Part shown: piece after piece, positions 11,270 through 19,719 of the stretch | Numbering within the stretch: the stretch's first letter is position 1 | How the letters are laid out: each line of letters begins with the position of its first letter | Source of the DNA: Hydnum rufescens UP504 | Taxonomy: Eukaryota; Basidiomycota; Agaricomycetes; Cantharellales; Hydnaceae | NCBI GenBank assembly: GCA_014904985.1 | Contig: MU129160.1 | Span: 1 to 64,000 of the forward strand | Length of the DNA stretch: 64,000 nucleotides | Direction: 5' to 3' | Made by a program: the position numbers and the translations under genes | The notes under the pieces: model-generated | What the model saw: the letters and a program-made list of their open reading frames with translations, nothing else | Database searches by the model: none | What the model was told of the DNA's origin: nothing

Positions 11270-11652
11270 GGAGAATAGAACTGAAAATGTCTCACAGGTG
11301 TGATAAATCAAGTGGAGGAACATTGGAATCGTGATTGACGGGATGGGCGATCCACTGCCTTATCGCGTTGGCTGCCCGCTTTGAGTTCGAGGTCTTGATT
11401 TAAGGCACACATTGTGAGCATGGAATATTGACTCAACGATGTAGGTCTTACCATGGGGAAATCCTCACCAACTCCTACACATTTCATGTTGAACGTTTGA
11501 CAGAGGCAGCAGACACCGTTTGTCGGCCCAGACTCCAAAGAGCAAGGGGTGTTTTGAAGGCGACAAGGCCAGCAGCGTTGGTCATGGGGAACACCGCTTG
11601 CTGGAGATGTAGCACGGGTCGGCTTAAGGAAGCGCCGGAATCGTTGGAACAT
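11270..11652 (-). CDS. Cysteine-cluster 5' exons (Zn2Cys6-like spacing)
   Basis: An ATG at 11650-11652 opens MFQRFRRFLKPTRATSP, followed by cysteines spaced CX2CX6CX10CX2CX6C (CWPC, C before SLESG, CCLC, C before VGVG). That spacing fits a fungal Zn(II)2Cys6 cluster, but the usual lysine/proline context is weak. A donor GTAAGA follows GEDFPM and an acceptor ATCAAG leads to a short exon ending at a second GTGAGA donor. These may be the first exons of the TPR gene downstream on the same strand, or a separate small gene. No decision is possible without transcripts. Confidence 0.4.
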
Positions 11653-11797
11653 GTGGTTGGGAATAGTGTGTGATTTGCCACTTCAAAACAAAAGTGCATG
11701 GGAGTACGATAATGAGAGGCCCATGGAAAGAAGGGGCTTCCGCCTATGGCAAGTTTATTTCCAGTGGAGTACGATACAGTACTGTAAGCTGGGAGAT

Positions 11798-12181
11798 CTA
11801 CGTGTGACAAAGGGAGCATACGATATCTCGGTAAGGAGTTTTCCGAACTGTAGCCCGAGAGCGTGAGGGGCTGATTACAGTAGTAATCCTGCTTCTGTGG
11901 GGCTTCCCCCTGACGTTCTCTCGATTTGGTTCCGGGAATACAAACAACTCAAGCCGCTTGCTACTCACTGAATGAGCCCTTTCCTTGTGACAGTATACTT
12001 GACAGGTTGGCACATTCGCTGGCGAATTTCTAGAGATATCCCAAAACAGAACGTACATCGCCTTCGAGCTTCTGCCATCATCCTCGACGTAGTATCCCAG
12101 GTATGGCGGCGCACGACCAACTCTCAAGACTGCGTCGGAACCTTGGGGAGCTGGCGGCCATTCCTGCCAGTGCCGGTACAC
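11798..12181 (-). CDS. Unrecognised minus-strand reading frame
   Basis: The frame begins YRHWQEWPPAP and contains LGYYVEDDGRSSKAMYVLFW, then CQVYCHKERAHS followed by a plausible GTGAGTAGC donor near 11968. I do not recognise the family. It lies upstream of, and on the same strand as, the cysteine-cluster exons, but overlaps the start of the plus-strand coiled-coil frame below, so at most one of the two is likely expressed. Confidence 0.25.
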   Translation of the reverse strand: MYRHWQEWPPAPQGSDAVLRVGRAPPYLGYYVEDDGRSSKAMYVLFWDISRNSPANVPTCQVYCHKERAHSVSSKRLELFVFPEPNRENVRGKPHRSRITTVISPSRSRATVRKTPYRDIVCSLCHT

Positions 12182-12191
12182 ACTCCGCAGA

Positions 12192-12497
12192 TTGGGTCCT
12201 TGGGACGTCCATCAACTTTTGATCCGCGAGGAACAATCCGTTCTGGAGGCTGAAAGACGGCAGTGCGAAGAGGAAATTGCTGCCCTCGAGGCTGCACCTG
12301 AAGAGATTGCCCAAGAGCTTACGCGGGTTCGCCAGTACGTCCAAGGAACACCTTGTTCGAATGAGCTTTACTTAAAGAGCACCCCCAGGAGGCTAAGCCA
12401 ATTGAATGATGCTCTCCAGTATGCCGCGGTGAATGATCCGGTCCTCAGACATTGGCCCATCTTCGCGAAGTCCGCAATGGCCCAGCTCCTGTCGTAA
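12192..12497 (+). CDS. Coiled-coil frame, possible decayed F-box-type protein
   Basis: No ATG at the left edge; the frame opens after a CCGCAG acceptor-like site. A heptad-rich segment, REEQSVLEAERRQCEEEIAA, is followed by EIAQELTRVRQYV and a segment STPRRLSQLNDAL. Agaricomycete F-box-like proteins often have a short coiled coil just before SPIRRLPxEIL, and the layout here is similar but the F-box core is not conserved. It ends at a TAAGTGG that could also be a donor (GTAAGT). Function unknown. Confidence 0.25.
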   Translation: MGPWDVHQLLIREEQSVLEAERRQCEEEIAALEAAPEEIAQELTRVRQYVQGTPCSNELYLKSTPRRLSQLNDALQYAAVNDPVLRHWPIFAKSAMAQLLS

Positions 12498-12574
12498 GTG
12501 GTATACTCGTTGTATTGCGGATGTTGTAGGCGAAGCAGAGCACCTAGACACATTCGTCCCCTCAAATTCACCCG

Positions 12575-13012
12575 ATGCGTGCACCAATCCTGGAGATTCT
12601 TCTTCATAATTTAGATGGAGTTCGAGAGACGGTAACGCTCCGTAAGTCTACACCAAATATCACCTCCCTCAAATCTCACTTGTTGTCTTGCCAAGGGCTC
12701 TTTGAGGATCGCTTCACAACAGAATGTATCTCGGATGGCCTCCGCAAGAAACTTCGACTTGATGCTAACATCAGTCCTCGGTTTTACATTAAATCCATCA
12801 ACGCTCATAGGTACACAAATAACGGGACCAGGTGGGAGCTTGTCAACACTACCCAACCCTTGGACCGCCACCGGAGAGAGCTGCATGTTGTACTTGGGAC
12901 GGGCCCCTACACTCTGGTGCTCTTAGGCCATGAGTGGAGCTGGAAAGCAGACAGAACACAAGTCCTCGGTGAGGAAAAACACTCACCAGCAGTATTTCTG
13001 TGGCATTGTTAA
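12575..13012 (+). CDS. Unrecognised plus-strand frame, 145 codons
   Basis: ATG at 12575 (MRAPILEILLHNLDGVRETV). It includes SHLLSCQGLFEDRF and RRELHVVLGTGPYTLVLLG. No motif I recognise. Base composition resembles that of the TPR locus next door more than that of the surrounding repeats. It could be a downstream exon of the coiled-coil frame at 12192-12497, or chance. Confidence 0.2.
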   Translation: MRAPILEILLHNLDGVRETVTLRKSTPNITSLKSHLLSCQGLFEDRFTTECISDGLRKKLRLDANISPRFYIKSINAHRYTNNGTRWELVNTTQPLDRHRRELHVVLGTGPYTLVLLGHEWSWKADRTQVLGEEKHSPAVFLWHC

Positions 13013-14062
13013 CTTTTTTTGAACATCCCCCTGTATACTTCTGGTGGTAGATTGCAGCACGGCCCGACACTCCCTGCAAGGCATTAGATTGAGGCGATTT
13101 GACCAGAATATGGAGGTAGATGAACATGGCTGGCCAACAGAAGCTGATTACTACCACTGCAATGTGTACGGACATATAAAATCACTACATCGGACAAGGT
13201 TGGTGCTGCAACATATGGGAGGCCGGATTCGGACTGTATTATGATATAAATGTATAACACAATGGATCACATAGTGCTATCCCTAACCTAACTACAAAGT
13301 TCAAGTTTATGTGTTAACTTGGTTGTGTCCAAATTAAGGTGGGGAGGAACTGGAAGGTGGAGGAGGTTCTGGATCTAATGGATTAGCCCAGTCCATGGGA
13401 TTAAGACCGCTTTGGCTAGCCCAACAAGCTAGGAGGGACAGGGGTTCTATGCCCACTAGGGCAAAGCAAGAGGGCTTAGTCATAAAACTAGGGTCACACA
13501 CTGTGTAGTGCATAGTCAACAAGTCTGTGACTCCATGAGATGGACAGTTGATGGTGGTAGAAAAGATACATTTCCTGGGCATTGCCATGGCTCTTCCCAT
13601 ACAAGTTGTGTGACTAAGGAAAGGCTATGTAAGAAAGGGGCAACTCCTGGGACAGCACCAAACTCTGTGAGAAGCTTTCCACTGGTTTGAATTTAGAAAG
13701 CTATGGTAAACCCTGTTAAGGGTTGTTCCTAGTATGGGGAGGTGATTATGTATCGGTAGCAGCAACAAGTGCCAATCCCCGACTCTAATCACCGGCACGG
13801 CTGTTTGCGACCTTTGCTAGCACTCCATCAATTTTACTCTGTTTTTCTCTTGCATCCTACCACTATCATCAACACTGCTTCTATTTGAGGTGCCCTTGAA
13901 TAGTGTTTATGATCACAGTCTTAAAATACAAGCAGTTCTTGGTGGTTGATTGCTAAGAATCTGAGTGGAAACTGATTTCAGGCCAGGTTTAGGAAGATGG
14001 CTGTCATTGGTGTAGAAGATGGGGTATGCACAGTGCTGGGTCATAGTTCATCACAAGACTTC
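13013..14062. other. No supported gene
   Basis: Frames of 60-90 codons only, with no motif or repeat I recognise. A Pro/Ser-rich minus frame at 13334-13600 shows no further evidence of coding. Confidence 0.5.
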
Positions 14063-14570
14063 TCACCCAAAAGGTGAATCCCATTGTGGATCAAGCAGCT
14101 CTAGAAGCCTCTTGTCTGGTTCATAAAGCCCCATCTGCTCAAGGAGATAGTTTAATTCATTGTCCTCATGCAAAGGGGCACTGTGGGGTGGGGAAGAGGG
14201 ATACATCCAGAGACAAAAGTGAAAATGAAGCTTGAGGCATGGATTGAAAGACATGGCTTTGGTCAATGGTGATGGAAGAGATGTAGACCTGTCCGCTAAG
14301 GCAAACCCTGAGAGTCCTGGTTGACCCGAGGAAGACTCTGAGCCTGGCGAGACCAGCGGTTCCTCCTCCACCTTGTCATGGCCCATGTTAGAGATGATGA
14401 GGGCCTTGGGATACAGAGCACTCACAGCTGTGGATGCACAGCCATGGACACACAGCCATGGATGCACAGCCATGGATGCACAGCCATGGATGCACAGCCA
14501 TGGACACACAGCCATGGATGGACACACAGCCATGGACACACAGCCATGGACACACAGCCATGGACATCAA
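14063..14570 (-). other. Unrecognised frame overlapping a 14 bp minisatellite
   Basis: The minus-strand frame 14539-14063 ends LLEQMGLYEPDKRLLELLDP and contains VEEEPLVSPGSESSSGQPG, which looks coding in composition. Its first third, however, is a tandem array of the unit CCATGGATGCACAG / CCATGGACACACAG (14428-14570). That array makes all frames open on both strands, so the apparent length is inflated. I do not recognise the product. Confidence 0.3.
14428..14570. repeat. 14 bp tandem minisatellite (CCATGGATGCACAG)
   Basis: About ten units of 14 bp with two alternating versions (ATGCACAG and ACACACAG). Every unit contains the palindrome CCATGG. Confidence 0.9.
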
Positions 14571-14798
14571 AAGTGGTCTCATGATGATGAAATTCCCTCT
14601 AAAACCCTCTCTTATGTAAACGTAAGAGTCAGGGAATCAGGCTGAGTAAGAACAGGAAGCCCCTAAGATGATTGATGAGGAGATGTGCAAAGCATGAGGA
14701 TTATGTAATGTCATGGAAGATGAGAATGCAGAGAAAAGAAGTGGACTGGACTGAATTCTCAGGAGACTTGAGACAAGAGAGGAATTGGTGAGAAGAGA

Positions 14799-14921
14799 TG
14801 TCAGCGGATTGGGTCCGCAGACGATCCCGATCATATCCTGTCCGTATTTAGATAAGTGGCCCCGTCGTGTATATACGTATTATGTAACGTATTCGGCTCT
14901 TGCCGACCAGTTTTTTCGACA
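14799..14921 (+). repeat. 5' LTR of the Gag-only element
   Basis: 123 bp, TG...CA termini, TSD AGAGA on its left. The primer-binding site follows directly (14922 on, GGTTATGGGCCC), as expected for a Copia-type element primed by a tRNA fragment. Confidence 0.93.
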
Positions 14922-14986
14922 GGTTATGGGCCCATGCGCCCTGTAGCGTATACCACCTTCTAAGCTAGTACCTGCCACCCGCCACC

Positions 14987-15817
14987 ATGTCAAATGTTAA
15001 TGCCCTCCTGGCTGCTGTAGCCAAGTTGTCTGGAGCAGATAACTACTATGACTGGGCTTTTCAGATGCAGCTCATCATGATGCACTCGGGCTGCTGGGGG
15101 GTTGTTAATGGCTCGGTTTCCAGACCCCGCCACACTGATCTCGCACGTCTTGAGGATTGGAATGCCAAATCTGCGGATGGCTATACCACTATTGGCCTGA
15201 CACTGAACCCGGACCAAACGATTCATATTCGTAACTGCGCTGATGCACCATCGGCATGGAGTGCCCTCGAACAACTCTATTCGCGAAACTCGGCTGCCAA
15301 TCGAATTGCCATTAAGCAGCGAATGCAAAACACACGGCTTGCCCCTGGAGACACAGTAGGGGACTACCTGAATACCATCACCACCTATGCGAACCAACTC
15401 CGATCCATGGGGATCACTGTGAGTGATCAAGATATCACCGACATCCTCCTTGCAAACCTCCCCCCCTCCTACGACTCTGTTGCCACTGCCCTCATCATCC
15501 GTCATGGGCGACCTACCATATCCAAAGTGTCAGCTGCTCTCCTCGAGTATGAGATGCGGCTAAAAGAGGGTGAACTCGATTACCGAATCACTGCAAATGT
15601 TGCCAAAAGTGGCCGTGGGAAACCTAGTGGAGTAAAGACCCCGGCAGACTCGAAGTCAGCAAACTCAAAGCCGGCAGATGACACCAAGAAGGGTAACCGT
15701 TGTTACCGCTGTCAACAGCCTGGCCACTTTGCGCATGACTGTATGGCCCCTGCCCCCATTCATGCCGAAACTGCTACCATTGCAGTTGCCAATAGCAAAT
15801 CTATTGAGCTGTTCTAA
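14987..15817 (+). CDS. gag: Copia-type Gag polyprotein, intact
   Basis: The ATG at 14987 sits in a strong context (GCCACCATG). The 276-residue product begins MSNVNALLAAVAKLSGADNY with YYDWAFQMQLIM, the usual start of Copia Gag (DUF4219/UBN2-type). The central helical part has LEQLYSRNSAANRIAIKQRM. Near residues 238-251 is a zinc knuckle CYRCQQPGHFAHDC with spacing CX2CX4HX4C. Gag packages element RNA and forms the virus-like particle. No internal stops. The gene ends at TAA about 500 bp before the 3' LTR with no pol in between, so this is the whole coding capacity. Confidence 0.93.
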   Translation: MSNVNALLAAVAKLSGADNYYDWAFQMQLIMMHSGCWGVVNGSVSRPRHTDLARLEDWNAKSADGYTTIGLTLNPDQTIHIRNCADAPSAWSALEQLYSRNSAANRIAIKQRMQNTRLAPGDTVGDYLNTITTYANQLRSMGITVSDQDITDILLANLPPSYDSVATALIIRHGRPTISKVSAALLEYEMRLKEGELDYRITANVAKSGRGKPSGVKTPADSKSANSKPADDTKKGNRCYRCQQPGHFAHDCMAPAPIHAETATIAVANSKSIELF

Positions 15818-16062
15818 AAGAGTACTCGGATGTACTCACATCATGTTTTCTTTTGGGTGGGATGGAGGTGGTGCCCGGGCGAGGGGATTGCCATGGATCC
15901 GGCTCGTCGATCGGGGTGCACGGAGGGGATTTGGATGTCCAGCTCTCGGCACACGACACTATCAAGACATCCACCATTACTCGCGCGAGGGAGATTGGAA
16001 CTCTCGGCTCACGGTACTTGCGATTGTGGGGTAATTATTGCCATGTCTCTGTTCTTTAATCC

Positions 16063-16315
16063 AGTGGGAGTATATACCTGCTGCCTCATCTTTTCTGTTC
16101 TTCATCTTTTTGTCTCGCTCATCCCAGTCCATTTGCTCCAGTGGGAGTTCTCTGCTCAATATTGCATTTTTTTGCTCAAGTGGGAGCAAATTGCCTTTTA
16201 TTTTCTCGCCTTTTCCTACTTCAGTGGGAGCACTCCTCTTGTCCCCCCCATTTTCCTTGCATTCTCTTTGTTTATTGCTACACCCCCGCCCGATCGTTAT
16301 CACTGTGAGTGGGAG
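16063..16315 (+). promoter_or_regulatory. Five repeated polypurine-tract motifs AGTGGGAG
   Basis: AGTGGGAG occurs at 16063-16070, 16140-16147, 16179-16186, 16223-16230 and 16308-16315. The last abuts the 3' LTR and must be the functional polypurine tract. The four upstream copies are spaced 39-85 bp apart in otherwise T-rich sequence. The polypurine tract primes plus-strand DNA synthesis in LTR elements; extra copies could act as additional primers. Confidence 0.8.
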
Positions 16316-16438
16316 TGTCAGCGGATTGGGTCCGCAGACGATCCCGATCGTATCCTGTCCGTATTTAGATAAGTGGCCCCGTCGTGTATATACATATTAT
16401 GTAACGTATTCGGCTCTTGCTGACCAGTTTTTTCGACA
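16316..16438 (+). repeat. 3' LTR of the Gag-only element
   Basis: 123 bp, same ends as the 5' LTR, followed by the TSD AGAGA at 16439-16443. Confidence 0.93.
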
Positions 16439-16487
16439 AGAGAGACAATCAATAGACATATATTCTCAATCTTCTAAAGAGGTGAGA

Positions 16488-16721
16488 CAGCCTGGTCAGC
16501 CATATGGAGGGGCCTTAAAAGGAGGGACATGTTGATGACTTAGGTATGCCTAAATGGCTGAAATCATGGTTGATGTCAAGTGATGATCAAAAAACTGAAT
16601 CTTGACAATGGGAAACTACAATTTGACAATCTTTTGACATCAATCATTGTCAAGTGCCTCATTTATTGGGACTTGTGCAAAATCTCAGTCTATCAACCGA
16701 ATATGGGTTAAGACTATAGTA
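16488..16721 (+). mobile_element. Left terminal region of KDZ copy 2
   Basis: Begins CAGCCTGGTCAGCCATATGG and continues through CCTTAAAAGGAGGGACA. About 200 bp of this stretch is strongly similar to 19110-19310, the left end of the foldback element. It lies just outside the stop codon of the minus-strand KDZ gene (16722), in the position expected of the transposon's 3' terminal repeat. I did not find a convincing matching right end. Confidence 0.6.
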
Positions 16722-17401
16722 TTACTGAAAGTCTCCTATTACATTGTCTATTAATGTGATAAATCCAAGATCCTCAGTCTCTATATCTTCCTCTACTTCT
16801 CCATCTTGATCATCATCTGAAGATATGGCATCATCATCATCACCATCTACATTAGGTGCATGGACTTGTATGTGTGATGCATGATGTTCCAGTGTTGGAG
16901 GGGGAAGAAACTCATCCCAGCTTGGGGCAGTAGACAGAGTAGGAACATGGATCATGTTCACCCTCCAGAGTTCTAGCCACTCATACAATTGATGGAGTCT
17001 GTGAAGTGCAAAGAATGATACTTCATCATCTGCTTCTTTGACTAGTCTCTTGACCACCTGATATTCCATGTAGAACCATGTTTGAAGGTTACTGCTCTCC
17101 ACCTTGCACCTCTCCAACTCTTGCTCACAATTAACCACTTCTTGTGCCATGAAAATACCCTTTTTGACTGAAGCATCCACCAACCACTGAGGAAGAACAC
17201 CATCAGGAAAGTCTCCAACATCAGCCTGCACATCCTCCCATGTATCCTGATCCACATCCATCTTGTACAAACCCTCCTTTAAAAGCAAGGGAGGAATATA
17301 TGCACATTTTGATATTGTCCTTGATGTCTGACAATATTCTGCCATCTCCTTTATCTTCACATTGTATTTTTTCATCATTGCATCAATCCCAGATGAGTGA
17401 T
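16722..17401 (-). pseudogene. KDZ transposase copy 2, C-terminal part
   Basis: Minus-strand frame with IDAMMKKYNVKIKEM, YKMDVDQDTWEDV, GVLPQWLVDASVKKGIFMAQ and an acidic tail, co-linear with 951-1640 of copy 1. It is the continuation of 33317-35015: the retrotransposon at 17407-33311 split the gene, and removing it with one GGTAT copy rejoins the frame at HVEKAVYHH, matching HIEKAMKGH of copy 1. Confidence 0.9.
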
Positions 17402-17406
17402 GGTAT

Positions 17407-17977
17407 TGTAATATTGCGTTACTTTATCTACCGTCCGTACTCCATGTATATTATGTAAGAGCGTGGCCGCTGAGGATTCTAAGTCCCCGCGGCAGCAGAA
17501 TCAAATTTACCTTTTTGCCCAGACCTCGCAGCTCACGCTCGAACCGTGAAACTGACACAGCCACGCCTCGACCCCACGACCGAGTCGCATAACATCTATA
17601 ACGCATCAAGACAAGCGATCTGTCGCCATAGAGCACAGGGCAGAGACAGATAAGGAGAGTCACGTATGAGTGTGACTCTACTAGGTGAGTGCCGCCTTTT
17701 AGGATCTAAACTAACCCGCCACTTCTTCCCTAGATAGTAACTGAGCCCCTTGGCCAGTTACTACCACCTCCCATTCTCCAATCCCCTCCTCTCCTCTCAT
17801 TTCTCCCACACCCGAAGCGAAGCCAGTGCCTAGCCTCGTTCGTGGTCCTCCCATTCGAAGCCAGTGCTTAGAACGGTTGGAGTATCCTTCCTCTTCTATT
17901 CACAGATACGCTGAATCCGCCTCATCTAATGATGACAAATACCATGGTCCCTCGAAGTCGAGGACCATGTTATTACA
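17407..17977 (+). repeat. 5' LTR of the chromovirus
   Basis: 571 bp, TG...CA, preceded by GGTAT. Directly after it comes TTGGTTCCCTCTAGC, where TGG at 17979 would start the primer-binding site; I cannot name the tRNA. Confidence 0.93.
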
Positions 17978-18311
17978 TTGGTTCCCTCTAGCTGACGAGG
18001 CGGTCAAACCAATTTCACCCACGACATCCCGCAACTCCCAGTTAACTCTCTGTCTCCCTCCCTTATCTCTCAAAATGAGTAAACGGGCAAAGACACCCAA
18101 GTTAAACCCGCATATGGCGATCCCGCACCACGTCCCATCGTCCCAGCATGATGATGTGCTCTATCACGCTACTACACACAAATGTGTGGCTATCCCACCC
18201 TGACTATGCTCGATGGAATGCTATTGGGAGATCACACAATGACTGGACAAGCCAGTAAACGAGTATACGGACCCATTCTCGGCTGCTCCTGTCACCACCT
18301 ACCAGTTCCTC

Positions 18312-19109
18312 ATGGTGTGGACGAAGTTTGCTCCAGCACAATATAACTCTACGTACTTCATGTATGATGAGGAGCAGCAGGAGTGGCATATGGATCGGGA
18401 ACTCCTCATTACGGTCCAAATGGGCATCGAGAGGCTACAGAATGTCATCTCAGACGTTATAGCTATAGTAGGAAATGAGGACCATTGCTTTGTAATAGAC
18501 CGTGAAGGGAAATTAGCAGAACAGTTGTGGATGTCCAAACGAATCGAAGAATTGAGGATGGCTGACAAACTGCTAAAGCTAAGGGTCAAGCTGATGTTCG
18601 CTCAGCTCTATAAACTAAGGAAGTTACACCAGGGCAAAAGCCTATCCACTCCAATGGCCTCTGAGGATTCCCTTCCCCCTACGCCTGAATTAAGAGAGCG
18701 CCTATATAAGGCATGGCACGATCCCCGCCTCCCCACAAAAAGGGTGGCTCGAAGAGCATTAGCTTTGGGTTGGGAAGCAATCCAAGGCGATATCGATGGG
18801 ACGCGCCCCATAATACAGGCAACGAGGCACCCATTCATGGGCAACCAAGCCATGAAGTACGTGGAATATGACGTAAGGTTGGAGGAGGCATTGGATGTAC
18901 AGCCGCTCCCTAGAGTGGACACCGACCCCCATGGCTTAGGCCTCTTCGCGCCAAGCTCAGACTTCGAGGAGCCTAGTGGGGATGCTAGCTTCGACCCCTC
19001 CCGCGGTCCAAAAGCAGGCCCTGGCTCTATCATAAATCTGCCAGCCTGGCCCACTCCTCCTTCCGACCAGATGAGACTGGGGAACTCGTCCACGTATCGG
19101 GCCTCATCC
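18312..19109 (+). pseudogene. Pre-gag ORF of the chromovirus, 5' part
   Basis: ATG at 18312 (MVWTKFAPAQYNSTYFMYDE) and 266 codons open to the insertion point of the foldback element. A helical stretch KRIEELRMADKLLKLRVKLM and an acidic/proline-rich C-terminal part are visible. The frame resumes on the far side at 23343 (ASSIDLDASPLTW) and ends with TGA at 23469-23471, so the undisturbed product would be about 305 residues. I do not recognise a domain. Its position before the zinc-knuckle Gag is unusual; it may be the N-terminal half of Gag or an accessory protein. Confidence 0.6.
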
Positions 19110-19719
19110 CAGCCTGGTCAGCCATATAGAGGGCCTTAAAAGGAGGGACACGTTGATGACTTAGGTAGGCCTAAATGGCTGAAATCAAGTTTGATGTCAA
19201 GTGATGATCAAAAAGCTGAATTTGACAACCGGCAATTACAATTTGACAATATTTTGACATCAAGGAATGTCAAGTGCCTCATTTATGGGCCCTCTGCAAA
19301 ATCTCAGTCAACAAAATTAATAATTAATATATACACCAGATATACTGTATAATAAAAATGCCTAAATGCGGTAATCAGATAGCCCAATGGGGATGGGTGC
19401 ATTAGATAATATCCCATTACATCATACAGTATTTCCTATTTTAAAAAATGCCTAAATGCGGAAATTGGATGAAGTGCATCCAAAAAACATTTAGGCATCC
19501 AGCCCAATGGGGGCCCAGGACCAGGGGGAGGTGCCTGGGATAGATGGATGGGCCTCTAGGGACCCCAATAGAGTGAAAAATCAGGCCCAGGGCCAATGAT
19601 TAGTGCCTGAAACAATGAGAGCAGTAAAAACATCACCGGAACCACCGGAACTTGCTGAGAAATAAGCGCTGCGCGGATCGCTCTGAAATTTGGTATGTGA
19701 TTAGAGATTACCTCAACGC

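Larger units (their letters stand above)
14799..16438 (+). mobile_element. Gag-only LTR retrotransposon (Copia-type, TR-GAG-like), structurally complete
   Basis: Two 123 bp LTRs (14799-14921 and 16316-16438) start TGTCAGCGG and end TTTTTTCGACA. They are flanked by the 5 bp duplication AGAGA (14794-14798 and 16439-16443). The 1640 bp element carries one gene, for Gag; no protease, integrase or reverse transcriptase. This matches the non-autonomous class called TR-GAG. Few differences between the LTRs are visible by eye, so the insertion looks recent, and it must depend on enzymes supplied in trans. Confidence 0.93.
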
